NCBI GenBank assembly: GCA_040883315.1
Contig: JBFLKU010000008.1
Span: forward strand, 1 to 64,000
Source: JAFGUF01 sp040883315
Lineage (GTDB): Bacteria > Bacillota > Clostridia > Christensenellales > UMGS416
Length of the DNA stretch: 64,000 nt
Direction of reading: 5' to 3'
The notes under the pieces were generated by a model, which saw only the letters and a list, made by a program, of their open reading frames with translations, ran no database searches and was not told the DNA's origin. Of this stretch, positions 52,494-61,909 are shown piece by piece. Both the position numbers and the translations under genes were made by a program. The stretch's first letter is position 1. Each line of letters begins with the position of its first letter.

Positions 52494-52527
52494 AAAAGCC
52501 TAACGATATATCGCTAGGCTTTTTTTG
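52494..52527. terminator. Terminator between convergent DUF2812-like and spermidine operon genes
   Basis: AAAAGCCTA (52494-52502) pairs with TAGGCTTTT (52515-52523), with an inner CGATATATCG, and is followed by T7. The flanking A and T tracts allow use in both directions. Confidence 0.85.
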
Positions 52528-52539
52528 TGCTGTATTAAT

Positions 52540-52591
52540 AGGGATTCCTAAGGGATGAAATCCCTTGGCTAGGGTTCTGGGCGGCGCCCCA
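52540..52591 (+). repeat. Dispersed palindromic repeat, copy C
   Basis: AGGGATTCCTAAGGGAT, AAATCCCTT, then a GGGC-GGC-GCCC palindrome aligns with copies A (10931-10982, inverted) and B (11954-12010). It lies directly after the 3' end of the last spermidine gene. Confidence 0.55.
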
Positions 52592-52595
52592 TCTC

Positions 52596-53726
52596 TCAAA
52601 GCCTACGCTTGAAATCTTCATATCCAAATTCCTTCACCAGCGTAATATCTCCATCATCATATATTGCGATTGATGGCAGATTGATGCCGTTGAAGGTATT
52701 GTTTTTCACCATGGTGTAGTGTGCCATGTCCGTGAAGACCAGCTTGTCGCCGGGCTTTAGCGGATAGCTGAATGAATAGTCGCCGATTACATCGCCGGCT
52801 AGGCATGTGTTGCCGCCCAGACGATATGTATAGGGCAGTGCACTTGGCAGCTGTGCTCCTATTATCTCCGGTCGATACGGCATCTCCAATACATCCGGCA
52901 TATGGCATGCGGCTGATGCATCGATTATAGCCAAATCCATGTTATTTTTCAGCACGTCCATCACGCTGGTCACCAAAAACCCGGTGTTCAGTGCTATTGC
53001 CTCGCCAGGCTCCAGATATACCTTCACGTCGTATTTGTCGCGAATGCGTATAATGGACTCCACCAGCAAATCAATATTGTAGTCTGCTCTGGTTATGTGG
53101 TGTCCGCCGCCGAAATTCACCCATTTCATTTGGTGAAGATACTTGCCGAATTTCTCCTCCACCACGTCCAGTATGCGGGATAGTGTGTCGCTGTTTTGCT
53201 CGCACATGGCATGGAAATGCAGCCCGTCCACGCCGTCTATGTCGCCTTCTTCGAATTGAGAAAGCACAGTGCCCAGGCGGGAATTGGTGAAGCAGGGGTT
53301 ATACATGTCTGTTTCTATCTCTGAATATTCAGGGTTTATGCGTATGCCCACCTCTATGTCTCTGCCGCTGTTTTTTACACGGCTCTTGAATTTGTCATAT
53401 TGAGCGAAGGTATTGAAAACCATGTGGTCGCATATCTGCAGTATCTCGTCGAATTCATCCTCCCTATAGGCAGGGGCGAAAATATGCACCTGCTTGCCCA
53501 TCTCCTCGTAGCCCAGCTTGGCTTCATTCAGCGAGCTGGCAGTGATGCCTGCTAGGCAGCTGCCAATCTGCGGGAAGGTGGAATACATGGAAAAGCCTTT
53601 TAGTGCAAGGAGTATTTCGCAGCCGCTGCGCTTTTGCACATCGTCTAGTATATCCAGATTTCTCTGCAAAAGTGCTTTGTCTACTATATAGTATGGTGTT
53701 TTTAAATCGTTGCAAATATATTTCAT
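52596..53726 (-). CDS. nspC: Carboxynorspermidine/carboxyspermidine decarboxylase
   Basis: This 376-residue PLP enzyme of the alanine-racemase fold decarboxylates carboxyspermidine to spermidine, the last step of the operon's pathway. It begins 'PYYIVDKALLQRNLDIL' and has Lys43 in 'LLALKGFSMYS' as the PLP Schiff base. Further marks are 'WVNFGGGHHITRADYN' (the conserved G-G-G-H-H), 'VYLEPGEAIALNTGF', and the C-terminal 'LAGDVIGDYSF' with 'KPGDKLVFTDMAHYTMVKNNTFNGI' that completes the active site. Its start lies one base after the previous stop, so it is coupled to the dehydrogenase gene. Confidence 0.93.
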   Translation of the reverse strand: MKYICNDLKTPYYIVDKALLQRNLDILDDVQKRSGCEILLALKGFSMYSTFPQIGSCLAGITASSLNEAKLGYEEMGKQVHIFAPAYREDEFDEILQICDHMVFNTFAQYDKFKSRVKNSGRDIEVGIRINPEYSEIETDMYNPCFTNSRLGTVLSQFEEGDIDGVDGLHFHAMCEQNSDTLSRILDVVEEKFGKYLHQMKWVNFGGGHHITRADYNIDLLVESIIRIRDKYDVKVYLEPGEAIALNTGFLVTSVMDVLKNNMDLAIIDASAACHMPDVLEMPYRPEIIGAQLPSALPYTYRLGGNTCLAGDVIGDYSFSYPLKPGDKLVFTDMAHYTMVKNNTFNGINLPSIAIYDDGDITLVKEFGYEDFKRRL

Positions 53727-53727
53727 C

Positions 53728-54927
53728 TTATTCTGGTATCACCGGTTCAAAATTTTCCTGCCATGGCAGACCCTGCACGTTTAGCTGATCCATAAATGGA
53801 TCTGGGTCAAATTCCTCCACGTTGTATACGCCGGGCTTTTTCCACAGCCCTTTCAATATCATCATTGCACCAATCATGGCAGGCACGCCTGTGGTGTAGG
53901 ATATGGCCTGTGAGCCAACCTCTGCGAATGCCTCCTCGTGGTCGCATACATTGTATACATAGTATGTTTTTGGCTGTCCGTCTTTTTTTCCTCTTATTAT
54001 GCAGCCGATGTTTGTTTTGCCCTTGGTGCGTGGGCCTAGTGTGGATGGGTCTGGCAGCACAGCTTTCAAAAACTGCAGCGGCTGAATGTCCATTCCCTCA
54101 TATTTTATAGGCTCAATCGATGTCATGCCCACGTTTTGAAGAACTGTCAGGTGGTTTATGTAGCTTTGACCAAATGTCATCCAGAAACGTATTTGCTTTA
54201 CGCCCTTTATGTTCACAGCCAAAGATTCCAGCTCCTCGTGATAGAGCAAATACATGTCCTTGTCGCCGATTTTATCGAAATTATATACTCTCTTCACCTC
54301 TAGCGGCTGTGTCTCCACCCATTTGCCGTCCTTGAAATATCTGCCGTTTGCTGTTATTTCGCGAATATTGATTTCTGGATTAAAATTGGTGGCGAAAGGA
54401 TAGCCGTGGTCTCCGCCGTTTGCATCCAGTATATCGATGTATTCTATTTCATCAAAATAGTGCTTTTGTGCATATGCGCAGAATACGCCAGTTACGCCCG
54501 GGTCGAATCCGCTGCCCAATACTGCTGTCAATCCTGCCTTTTCAAATTTTTCCTTGTATGCCCATTGCCATTTATACTCGAATTTCGGTATTTCCGGCGG
54601 CTCATAGTTGGCAGTGTCCAGATAGTGCACGCCGGTTGCCAGGCATGCATCCATTATTGTCAGGTCCTGATAGGGCAGGGCAACGTTTATTACAAGCTCT
54701 GGCTTAAATTCATTAATCAGAGCCACTAATTCGTCTACATTGTCTGCATCTACTTGTGCAGTTGTTATTTTGCTTTTGCTGTTTTTAATGCTTGCTGCTA
54801 TTGCATCGCATTTGGATTTTGTGCGGGAAGCCAGCAGTATTTCGCTGAACACATCTGCATTCTGTGCGCATTTGTGCACTACCACGTTTGATACTCCGCC
54901 TGCACCTATAATCATTACTTTTGCCAT
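53728..54927 (-). CDS. Carboxynorspermidine/carboxyspermidine dehydrogenase (saccharopine dehydrogenase family)
   Basis: The 399-residue protein has GGAGG before its ATG. It condenses putrescine with aspartate semialdehyde and reduces the Schiff base with NADPH, giving carboxyspermidine. The N-terminal Rossmann motif is 'VMIIGAGGVSNVVVHKCAQ'; further family marks are 'PELVINVALPYQDLTIMDACLATGVHYLDTANYE' and 'VLGSGFDPGVTGVFCAYAQKHYFDEIEYIDILDANGGDHG'. The catalytic set resembles other lysine-pathway dehydrogenases, but the neighbour nspC fixes the role. It is third in the arginine-to-spermidine operon. Confidence 0.92.
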   Translation of the reverse strand: MAKVMIIGAGGVSNVVVHKCAQNADVFSEILLASRTKSKCDAIAASIKNSKSKITTAQVDADNVDELVALINEFKPELVINVALPYQDLTIMDACLATGVHYLDTANYEPPEIPKFEYKWQWAYKEKFEKAGLTAVLGSGFDPGVTGVFCAYAQKHYFDEIEYIDILDANGGDHGYPFATNFNPEINIREITANGRYFKDGKWVETQPLEVKRVYNFDKIGDKDMYLLYHEELESLAVNIKGVKQIRFWMTFGQSYINHLTVLQNVGMTSIEPIKYEGMDIQPLQFLKAVLPDPSTLGPRTKGKTNIGCIIRGKKDGQPKTYYVYNVCDHEEAFAEVGSQAISYTTGVPAMIGAMMILKGLWKKPGVYNVEEFDPDPFMDQLNVQGLPWQENFEPVIPE

Positions 54928-54958
54928 TTTGTTTCCTCCGTAGTCTACTTATATATTA

Positions 54959-55807
54959 TTATGCCATAATCAGCAATACTTCTCGTAATACTTTGCACGC
55001 AACGGCTGTTGATACGCCGCTGGCGTCGTAGTGGGGTGAGAGCTCCACGATGTCTGCCCCTACGATGTTTAGCCCGTCCATGCTCTGTATGGCACTCATC
55101 AGCTCGCTGAATGTGATTCCGCCAGCCTCCGGTGTGCCTGTGCCGGGAAAAATGGATGGGTCGAGAACATCCAAGTCTATGGTCAGGTATATAGGATTGT
55201 CCTTCACCTTCTCTGCAACAGTTGAGATATCCTTTGCATGGAATTTGTGCAGATTGGTGTGCTCTGTCCCAAAATCGAATTCTTCCTTTGTGCCCGAGCG
55301 TATGCCGAACTGATATATTCTGTCGTCGCCTAGTATGTCATACACTCTTTTGATAACCGTAGCATGAGATAGCTCTTCTCCGAAGAATTCATCACGCAGG
55401 TCGGTGTGTGCATCAAAGTGCAGAACCACTAAGTCATTATATTTATTATAGTATTCCTTTATCACAGGGTAGCTGACCAAATGCTCGCCGCCAAGTGCCA
55501 AGGTCTTTTTGCCGTCTTGCAGCATGCTCTTTGTTTCCTCTGCTATGCGCTGCATCACCAGCTCTCTGTTTCCAAAGGGCATCTCTATGTCGCCTAAATC
55601 GCATACTTTGCATTCATCTAGGTCTTTGTCCAGATAGGGGCTGTAGGTTTCCAGACCATACATCTCGTTTCGGATAGCCTCTGGACCAAATCTGGTGCCC
55701 GGTCTGTAGGATGTGGTGCCGTCATATGGTATACCAAATACAGCTATGTCACATTCATCATAGGAATCATCAAAAAATTCCTTTTTATTTTCATTATCTT
55801 TTAGCAT
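54959..55807 (-). CDS. speB: Agmatinase (ureohydrolase family)
   Basis: The 282-residue protein has AAGGT before its ATG. It hydrolyses agmatine to putrescine and urea with a di-Mn centre. Metal motifs are complete: 'LGGEHLVSYPV' (His), 'LHFDAHTDLRDE' (D-A-H-x-D) and 'TIDLDVLDPSIFPGTGTPEAGG' (D-x-D). Length and motifs fit SpeB agmatinases rather than arginases, and the position behind speA supports agmatine as substrate. The gene follows speA by nine bases. Confidence 0.93.
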   Translation of the reverse strand: MLKDNENKKEFFDDSYDECDIAVFGIPYDGTTSYRPGTRFGPEAIRNEMYGLETYSPYLDKDLDECKVCDLGDIEMPFGNRELVMQRIAEETKSMLQDGKKTLALGGEHLVSYPVIKEYYNKYNDLVVLHFDAHTDLRDEFFGEELSHATVIKRVYDILGDDRIYQFGIRSGTKEEFDFGTEHTNLHKFHAKDISTVAEKVKDNPIYLTIDLDVLDPSIFPGTGTPEAGGITFSELMSAIQSMDGLNIVGADIVELSPHYDASGVSTAVACKVLREVLLIMA

Positions 55808-55816
55808 AATAATACC

Positions 55817-57736
55817 TTACTTTTCGTAGTAGGTGTATCCCGATAGCCCAGCGTCGAATGCATCCATTATCTTTCTGTGGTCTGTGGTGCTTATGCGCCC
55901 TTCGCGCACAGCTTTCTCTGCCGTCACACGGAAGCTTTTTCTCATGTGCTTTGTGTCGAATTCCACATAGGATAGCACATCTGCCACTGTGTCGCCTTGT
56001 ATTTCGTTCACCAGCTCGTAGCTGCCATCTGTGTCCACTTTTATGCTCACGACGTTTGTGTCACCAAATAGATTATGCAGATCACCCAATGTCTCCTGAT
56101 ATGCACCAACCAAGAACACTCCGAAATAGTATTCTTCGCCATCTTTTAGCTTATGCACCGGCAAAGTCTGCTTTATGTCGTGAGGGTCGATGAAATGGTC
56201 TATTTTGCCGTCACAGTCGCATGTGATATCTGCTATCACAGCATTGCTGCTGGGGCATTCATCCAGACGCTGCAATGGAACGATAGGGAAAAGCTGGTCT
56301 ATTGCCCAGCTATCAGGGATAGACTGGAACAGGGAGAAATTGCAGTAATAGATATCAGCGATTGCGGATTCGATGTTTTCCAGCTCTTCAGGAGCCATAC
56401 GCACCTTCTTTTTGGTTTTTGCTATTTCATTTACGGTGTTCCAGAATATTTTTTCACTCATTGCACGCTCACGAAGGGATATTCTGCCGTGTTTGAACAT
56501 ATCTCTTATTTGGTCTCTGTAGTATAGTGCATCGTTGTAGCACTCCTGAATATTTTTAGGAGTGATGGTCTTGTTTGCTTCATATAGATTTTTGATTATT
56601 TCGTTTGTGTCCTCTTTCAGCTCGTCCGGGATTTGATATTTTTCGAATTCAGCCACATCCAGCACATTGAAAACCAAAACGGAATAGTATGCCACCAAAG
56701 ACCTGCCGGATTCTGTGACGATAATCGGGTGCTCTATTTCGCTTTTGTCCAGTATATTCATTACAGCCTCCACTATGTCTGCGCAGTATTCATCCACAGT
56801 GTAGTTTCTGCTGCTGGCGAAATTGGACTGAGATCCGTCGTAGTCCACAGCTAATCCGCCACCAAGATCCAGATAGCCCATTGGCGCGCCTTCCTTCACT
56901 AGCTCCGCATACACGCGGGATGCTTCCAGCACAGCAGAGCGGATATCCCTGATGTTTGGAATCTGTGAGCCTAGGTGATAGTGAAGCAGTTTCAGGCAGT
57001 GAAGCATGTTTATCTCTCTTAGCTTATCAACTATTTCAATAACTTGTGTAGTGTTCAGCCCAAATATGCTTCTGTCGCCGGAGGACTCTGACCAGTGTCC
57101 GCCTGCTGTTGCAGATAGCTTTATGCGTACGCCGATGTTTGGCTCCACGCCTATGGACTGGGCACGCTCTAGTATTATGTCCAGTTCGCCCTGCATTTCC
57201 AGCACGAAAAAGCACTTGAAGCCCATTTTTGTGGCATAAAGACCAAGGTCTATAAATTCAGAATCTTTATAGCCGTTGCATACTATAGCAGCTTCTTTGT
57301 CTTTCATAACAGAAAGTGCGGCAATCAGCTCTGCTTTGCTGCCCACTTCCAGACCATGGTGATATCTTTGCCCGAATTTGGCCACTTCTTCCACCACTTG
57401 CTGCTGCTGATTCACCTTGATGGGATATACGCCTCTATATTGTCCTCTATAGTTCAGCTTTTTCATTGCTTTGCTAAAGCTATTGTTTATAAAAGTAATC
57501 TGTGAGTCCAGTATATTTTCAAACCTTAAAAGAACAGGGGCATCAATGCCGCCGTCTTTGAGGCCGTTTATTATATTGATTAAGCTAACAGAAGACTCGT
57601 CGTCACGTCTATAAGGATTTACAGACATTTCGCCTTTTTCATTTATTGAAAAATATTTAGCTCCCCAGTTTTTGATGTTGTACAATTCTTCGGACTTTGC
57701 TGTAGTCCATCTGTCTAAAATCTGTTTATTGTTCAC
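55817..57736 (-). CDS. speA: Biosynthetic arginine decarboxylase
   Basis: The GTG start at 57736 has GAGAGGG upstream, giving 639 residues. This PLP enzyme of the SpeA (group IV) type converts arginine to agmatine. Visible features are 'YRGVYPIKVNQQQQVVEEV' with Lys107 as Schiff base, 'YHHGLEVGSKAELIAAL', 'HYHLGSQIPNIRDI', 'MGYLDLGGGLAVDYDGS', and the C-terminal 'ITCDCDGKIDHFI' with 'FLVGAYQETLGDLHNLFGD'. Length matches the family (630-660). It is the first gene of speA-speB-dehydrogenase-nspC, a complete arginine-to-spermidine route without S-adenosylmethionine decarboxylase. A long AT-rich region with hairpins lies upstream. Confidence 0.95.
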   Translation of the reverse strand: MNNKQILDRWTTAKSEELYNIKNWGAKYFSINEKGEMSVNPYRRDDESSVSLINIINGLKDGGIDAPVLLRFENILDSQITFINNSFSKAMKKLNYRGQYRGVYPIKVNQQQQVVEEVAKFGQRYHHGLEVGSKAELIAALSVMKDKEAAIVCNGYKDSEFIDLGLYATKMGFKCFFVLEMQGELDIILERAQSIGVEPNIGVRIKLSATAGGHWSESSGDRSIFGLNTTQVIEIVDKLREINMLHCLKLLHYHLGSQIPNIRDIRSAVLEASRVYAELVKEGAPMGYLDLGGGLAVDYDGSQSNFASSRNYTVDEYCADIVEAVMNILDKSEIEHPIIVTESGRSLVAYYSVLVFNVLDVAEFEKYQIPDELKEDTNEIIKNLYEANKTITPKNIQECYNDALYYRDQIRDMFKHGRISLRERAMSEKIFWNTVNEIAKTKKKVRMAPEELENIESAIADIYYCNFSLFQSIPDSWAIDQLFPIVPLQRLDECPSSNAVIADITCDCDGKIDHFIDPHDIKQTLPVHKLKDGEEYYFGVFLVGAYQETLGDLHNLFGDTNVVSIKVDTDGSYELVNEIQGDTVADVLSYVEFDTKHMRKSFRVTAEKAVREGRISTTDHRKIMDAFDAGLSGYTYYEK

Positions 57737-59079
57737 GTATTTACCCTCTCAAAAGTATATTTATATAGTTAAATTTTTCAAATCTCATTCAAATATCCGT
57801 GTATATTACTATATAGTATATAATATTTCGTGCATTTAGCATCAAATATCACATAAAACTACTACTATTGGCTTGATGTCATCAATGTTTTATGGTGTCT
57901 AGCCCATTCAAGGATAGTTTATCGATGATAAAACTACCACCATGGACATGCATAACTGATGACTTATCTGCTGAGATATTTATTTTGGTACGTTTATTAA
58001 AACAAACGTACCTTTATTATACTATTTTTTAAATAATATAAAAGGGATATTTAATTTTTTATAAAAATTTTTTATATAAATAATTATTAAAATCAATAGT
58101 ATTGGCATGAATTATTATTAATGCAATTGATAGATATGCAAATGCTTCAGAAACATGAAAATACGAATATAAACATTGAGAAAAAACAACAAATGAAGGT
58201 TTTGATATGCTGAAGTTGCAAAAGAGTGAAAAAAACACAAAAAAAATTAAAAAAATTCTTAATTTACAGTATGTGAAATGGGAATATTTACATTGAATAT
58301 TATTCAATTTAATATTTTTAGTGTACAAAATGCATTTTTGTATAGTATTTTTCTGTAAAAAGCTCTATAAGCGAATAAAAAAAGCAGATATTTGGATATT
58401 ATGCAGGAGCATATGCAATTAAATGAATGAATTAAAAAACTGACTATATTTAATATATTAAAAATATAAATTGTAAAATTAAATATATTTGAGCTAAATA
58501 TGTAATATATTTAAACATGCAAATTTGTTATATATGTTTTTGCGAAAAAATAATGCTGTATTTTCTCTGTACTTATAGCGGATGCTATTAATAATATATA
58601 TAGAGAGACATAATACTGCATAATAAAATGCTACTTTAAATCGATAAAGTGATATTGATGAATATTTATTAATGCGTCGGAATATTGTTTCATTATATTT
58701 TTTATTGGTTATTAATTATTAAAATATTGTATTTGTCATAAAGCGTTTTTTAGTATTGCATTTTATTTTTGCTTACTGTATAATTATCCCGAATTATAGG
58801 AAAGCTGATATATTATATTAAGCTTTTATATATTTTATTATAATTATAGATTTTCATTTTTGGTATATGCAAAGGCGCGTATTATGTGATTGAAAACGGA
58901 TGATTTGGGACAACTTTAATACAGTTCCAATACCTTGACAATTGTACGATAATATGCAAAAATTAATTTGTATATACTTTTATATTTTTATGGGTAATAT
59001 TATCCGGAAAAATATAAAATGAAAAAATTAATTATATGCTTGCATCTTAATGCAAAATAAAATTAAGGAGAGTAGAAAG
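57737..59079. other. Very AT-rich 1.3-kb gap with hairpins
   Basis: No convincing gene is seen. Near speA lie three symmetric elements. CATAAAAC/GTTTTATG surrounds TTGATGTCATCAA (about 57850-57895). TAGTTTATC-GAT-GATAAA(A)CTA lies at about 57914-57936. A perfect 9-bp repeat GGTACGTTT/AAACGTACC (57987-58012) is followed by a T-rich stretch on the plus strand. The first two could be a structured speA leader. From about 58050 to 59040 the sequence is extremely AT-rich and probably holds the promoter of the transporter gene (TTGACA at 58935-58940, no clear -10). Confidence 0.45.
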
Positions 59080-61815
59080 ATGAAAAACAAGACACTGAAG
59101 CTTTTAGTAGTTTTGATGGTTATTGTTATGGCTCTGGGCGTTTTTGCAGCATGCAAAGACAAAGCACCAGAAGTAACAAAAGCACCTGAAGATACAACTA
59201 AAGTGGAAGAAACAGCAGAACCTTTAGTTGAACCCGCAGCTAATTTGAATTCAGTAACTTTTGTAGAGGTTAATGAAGCTTCTGTTGTAACACAATTATC
59301 AGCAGACGAAATCGATATTTTCGCTGGTTCTATGCCAGGAAAATACAGAACAGAAATTGAGGCAGCTGGTTTATCAAACGTTAACCTACCAGGAACATAC
59401 TATGAACTAATGACAAACAATGCTCATTTTGATGATGGCAGTTTCAATCCGTTCACAGTTCGTGAATTCCGCGTAGGACTAAGTAAACTAGTTGACCGTG
59501 ACTATATCTGTTCAGAAATATTTGACGGTGCAGCAATGCCTCGTTATTTTGTAGTTAGTGCAGCTGATGTTGACTATGCAAAATACGTTGAATATGCTCG
59601 TGCAGCAGAAGCATCTCTATCACATGATAAAGAGGCAGCTATTGCTATGATGCAAAAAGTTATGGCTGATGCCGGTATCGAAAAGAACGCTGATGGATTC
59701 TATGAAGAAAACGGCGAAGAAATGGTACTTGTATTCTTAATCCGTAACGAAGACGGCGTACGTCAAAACATCGGTGACTATGTATCTAACCTATTAGAAG
59801 AAGTTGGATTTAAAGTAGACCGTCAATACAAAAATTCTGGCGAATGCTGGGGAACTATTGACAGTGCAACACCACAAACAGGCCACTGGGATATCTATAC
59901 AGGCGGTTGGGGTGCTTCAGGTCTAGTACGTGACTCAGGTATTAACTGGCACGACATGAACTCACCTGATTCTCGTTATGGCATGCCAGAATTTGCATGT
60001 TATGAAATCTCAGATGAATTTAACACATTACTAGAAGATGTAGCTTATAACAAATATAGCTCAGTTGAAGAACGCGATGCATTATTTGCACAAATTTTCG
60101 AATTAGAAGCATATTATAGTAACCATATTTGGTTGGCTGACTCATTAGCATATACTGTATGGGATAACGACGTATCAACATCTTACAACTTGGCAGCTGG
60201 CGTTGACGGCAGCAGCTTGACAGCTTATTCATTGAGATTCAATGACAGAGTTGGCGGAGAATTAGTATGGGCAAACCAAGCAGCACCACTAAATGACCCT
60301 GTTAACCCAATAGCTGGCACAAACCAAACATACGACCACCAATACCTACGTTTCACATATGATTATCTATTCTTAGATGATCCTTATACAGGATTGCAAT
60401 ATCCAAAACGTGCTGAAGGTATGGACGTTGTTGTTGAAACAGGATTACCTGTTGGCAAAACATATGACTGGGTAAACCTATCATTTGAAGATGAAATCGT
60501 AGTTCCAAGCGATGCTATGATTGACTGGGATGTTGAATCAGAAACTTGGATTTTGGCTGATGAAGATTATCTAGCAAGCAAAGTTGCAGATGCAGAAGCA
60601 GCTGTAGCAGCAGCAGAAGAAGCATTAGCTGATGCAAATGCAGCAGCAAAAGCTGGCCCAGAAGCTGACAGTGAGCTAACACAAGCAGATCTTGATGATA
60701 TGGCAGATAGTGCAGAAGCAGCATTGACTTCAGCACAAGAAGAATTGACAGCAGCACAAGAGACAGCTGACAAAGGATACCTAAATGCCAAAGTAAAGAC
60801 TACTGTATATATAGGATCTGACTTAAGTGAATACACATGGCACGATGGCACACCAATCACATTGGCTGACATCATGATGGTTCAAATTATGGGATTTGCT
60901 ACAGCATACGAAGACAGTGACCTATATGATGAATACATCGCAGCAAGCTTCCTAAGCTCACTAGAGCTAGCAAAAGGCTGGAAAATTGTTTCTGAAGATC
61001 CAATCGTTATTGAAGTATATTTAGACAACTATTCAATGGATGCTGAATTAAATATGAATGACATCGGACTTGGCTGGACTTATGACTCAACAGGTGCACA
61101 AGCATCTTGGTCAGCAGTTGCAGCAGGTAATGAAGTAGTAAGAAGCGGATTGGCTTCATATTCATCAGGCGGAGCAGCAGACAATGACGCAGTTGAATGG
61201 CTAAACTACATTGATGGCCCATGCCTAGACTATCTAAAAGACGCTTATGAAAAACTAGCAGAAGAGTCATATATCCCATTTGAAGCTACAATGGGCAAAT
61301 ATATCACACCTGAAGAAGCTAAAGAGAAATACGAAGCAGCACTTGCTTTCTATGAAGAAAACGGTCACTTTGTAATCGGATGCGGACCTTACTATATCTC
61401 TCACGTTATGTCAACAGAGGGTTCAGTAACAGTTTCATCATATCAAGACTATAAAGAAGACAAACATAGATGGGACTTCTTGTCAACACCTAAGACAGCT
61501 ACAGTTGAAGTAGATGGCCCAGCAAGCGTATCAAAAGACGCAGAAGCAGTATTTGAAGTATATGTAGAAGATCCTAACGGAGATGCATATCCAGCAGATG
61601 AAATTTCAGCTGTTAAATACTTGCTGTTCAACTCAGCAGGTGAAATCGCAGATGTTGTTGCAGTTGAAGCTACAGAAGATGGACTATACGAAATAGTTCT
61701 ATCAGCAGACGTAATCGCCGGACTTGGCGACGGCTCATGCAAGATAGAGGTTGTTGTATCACCATCGACAGTGGCATCACCTTCAATCGTTCCTGCTGAA
61801 TTCGTAGTAGAATAA
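59080..61815 (+). CDS. Peptide-type ABC substrate-binding lipoprotein with permuted domain order
   Basis: The ATG at 59080 has AAGGAG upstream, giving 911 residues, far above the usual 500-600. The signal peptide ends in F-A-A-C. The SBP_bac_5 parts appear in swapped order. The half usually found second comes first ('FTVREFRVGLSKLVDRDYICSEIF', about residues 125-150). The usual N-terminal half ('GGELVWANQAAPLNDPVNPI', 'YEWHDG'-like 'YTWHDGTPITLADI') follows from ~375. An Ala/Glu-rich coiled coil (~495-565) interrupts the second half, and a beta-sandwich domain ends the protein ('TATVEVDGPASVSKDAEAVFEVYV'). Codon use (CGT, ATC, GTT) differs from neighbours, as expected for a highly expressed gene. 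It captures peptides or a similar solute for the two permeases after it. Confidence 0.85.
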   Translation: MKNKTLKLLVVLMVIVMALGVFAACKDKAPEVTKAPEDTTKVEETAEPLVEPAANLNSVTFVEVNEASVVTQLSADEIDIFAGSMPGKYRTEIEAAGLSNVNLPGTYYELMTNNAHFDDGSFNPFTVREFRVGLSKLVDRDYICSEIFDGAAMPRYFVVSAADVDYAKYVEYARAAEASLSHDKEAAIAMMQKVMADAGIEKNADGFYEENGEEMVLVFLIRNEDGVRQNIGDYVSNLLEEVGFKVDRQYKNSGECWGTIDSATPQTGHWDIYTGGWGASGLVRDSGINWHDMNSPDSRYGMPEFACYEISDEFNTLLEDVAYNKYSSVEERDALFAQIFELEAYYSNHIWLADSLAYTVWDNDVSTSYNLAAGVDGSSLTAYSLRFNDRVGGELVWANQAAPLNDPVNPIAGTNQTYDHQYLRFTYDYLFLDDPYTGLQYPKRAEGMDVVVETGLPVGKTYDWVNLSFEDEIVVPSDAMIDWDVESETWILADEDYLASKVADAEAAVAAAEEALADANAAAKAGPEADSELTQADLDDMADSAEAALTSAQEELTAAQETADKGYLNAKVKTTVYIGSDLSEYTWHDGTPITLADIMMVQIMGFATAYEDSDLYDEYIAASFLSSLELAKGWKIVSEDPIVIEVYLDNYSMDAELNMNDIGLGWTYDSTGAQASWSAVAAGNEVVRSGLASYSSGGAADNDAVEWLNYIDGPCLDYLKDAYEKLAEESYIPFEATMGKYITPEEAKEKYEAALAFYEENGHFVIGCGPYYISHVMSTEGSVTVSSYQDYKEDKHRWDFLSTPKTATVEVDGPASVSKDAEAVFEVYVEDPNGDAYPADEISAVKYLLFNSAGEIADVVAVEATEDGLYEIVLSADVIAGLGDGSCKIEVVVSPSTVASPSIVPAEFVVE

Positions 61816-61847
61816 TTTGAATGAATTAAGTCTATAATTAAATAGTT

Positions 61848-61872
61848 GAGGTAAGGCATTATGCCTTACCTC
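61848..61872 (+). promoter_or_regulatory. Intra-operon hairpin after the binding-protein gene
   Basis: GAGGTAAGGCA-TTA-TGCCTTACCTC is a perfect 11-bp stem without a T tract. Such hairpins between binding-protein and permease genes stabilise the upstream mRNA or partly stop transcription, lowering permease expression. Confidence 0.7.
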
Positions 61873-61909
61873 GATTATAATTATAAGCTTTATTAGCAAG
61901 GTGGGAATA

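Noticed and set aside
58050..59040. Replication origin in the AT-rich gap
   Set aside because: No cluster of DnaA boxes (TTATnCACA) and no dnaA/dnaN neighbours were seen.
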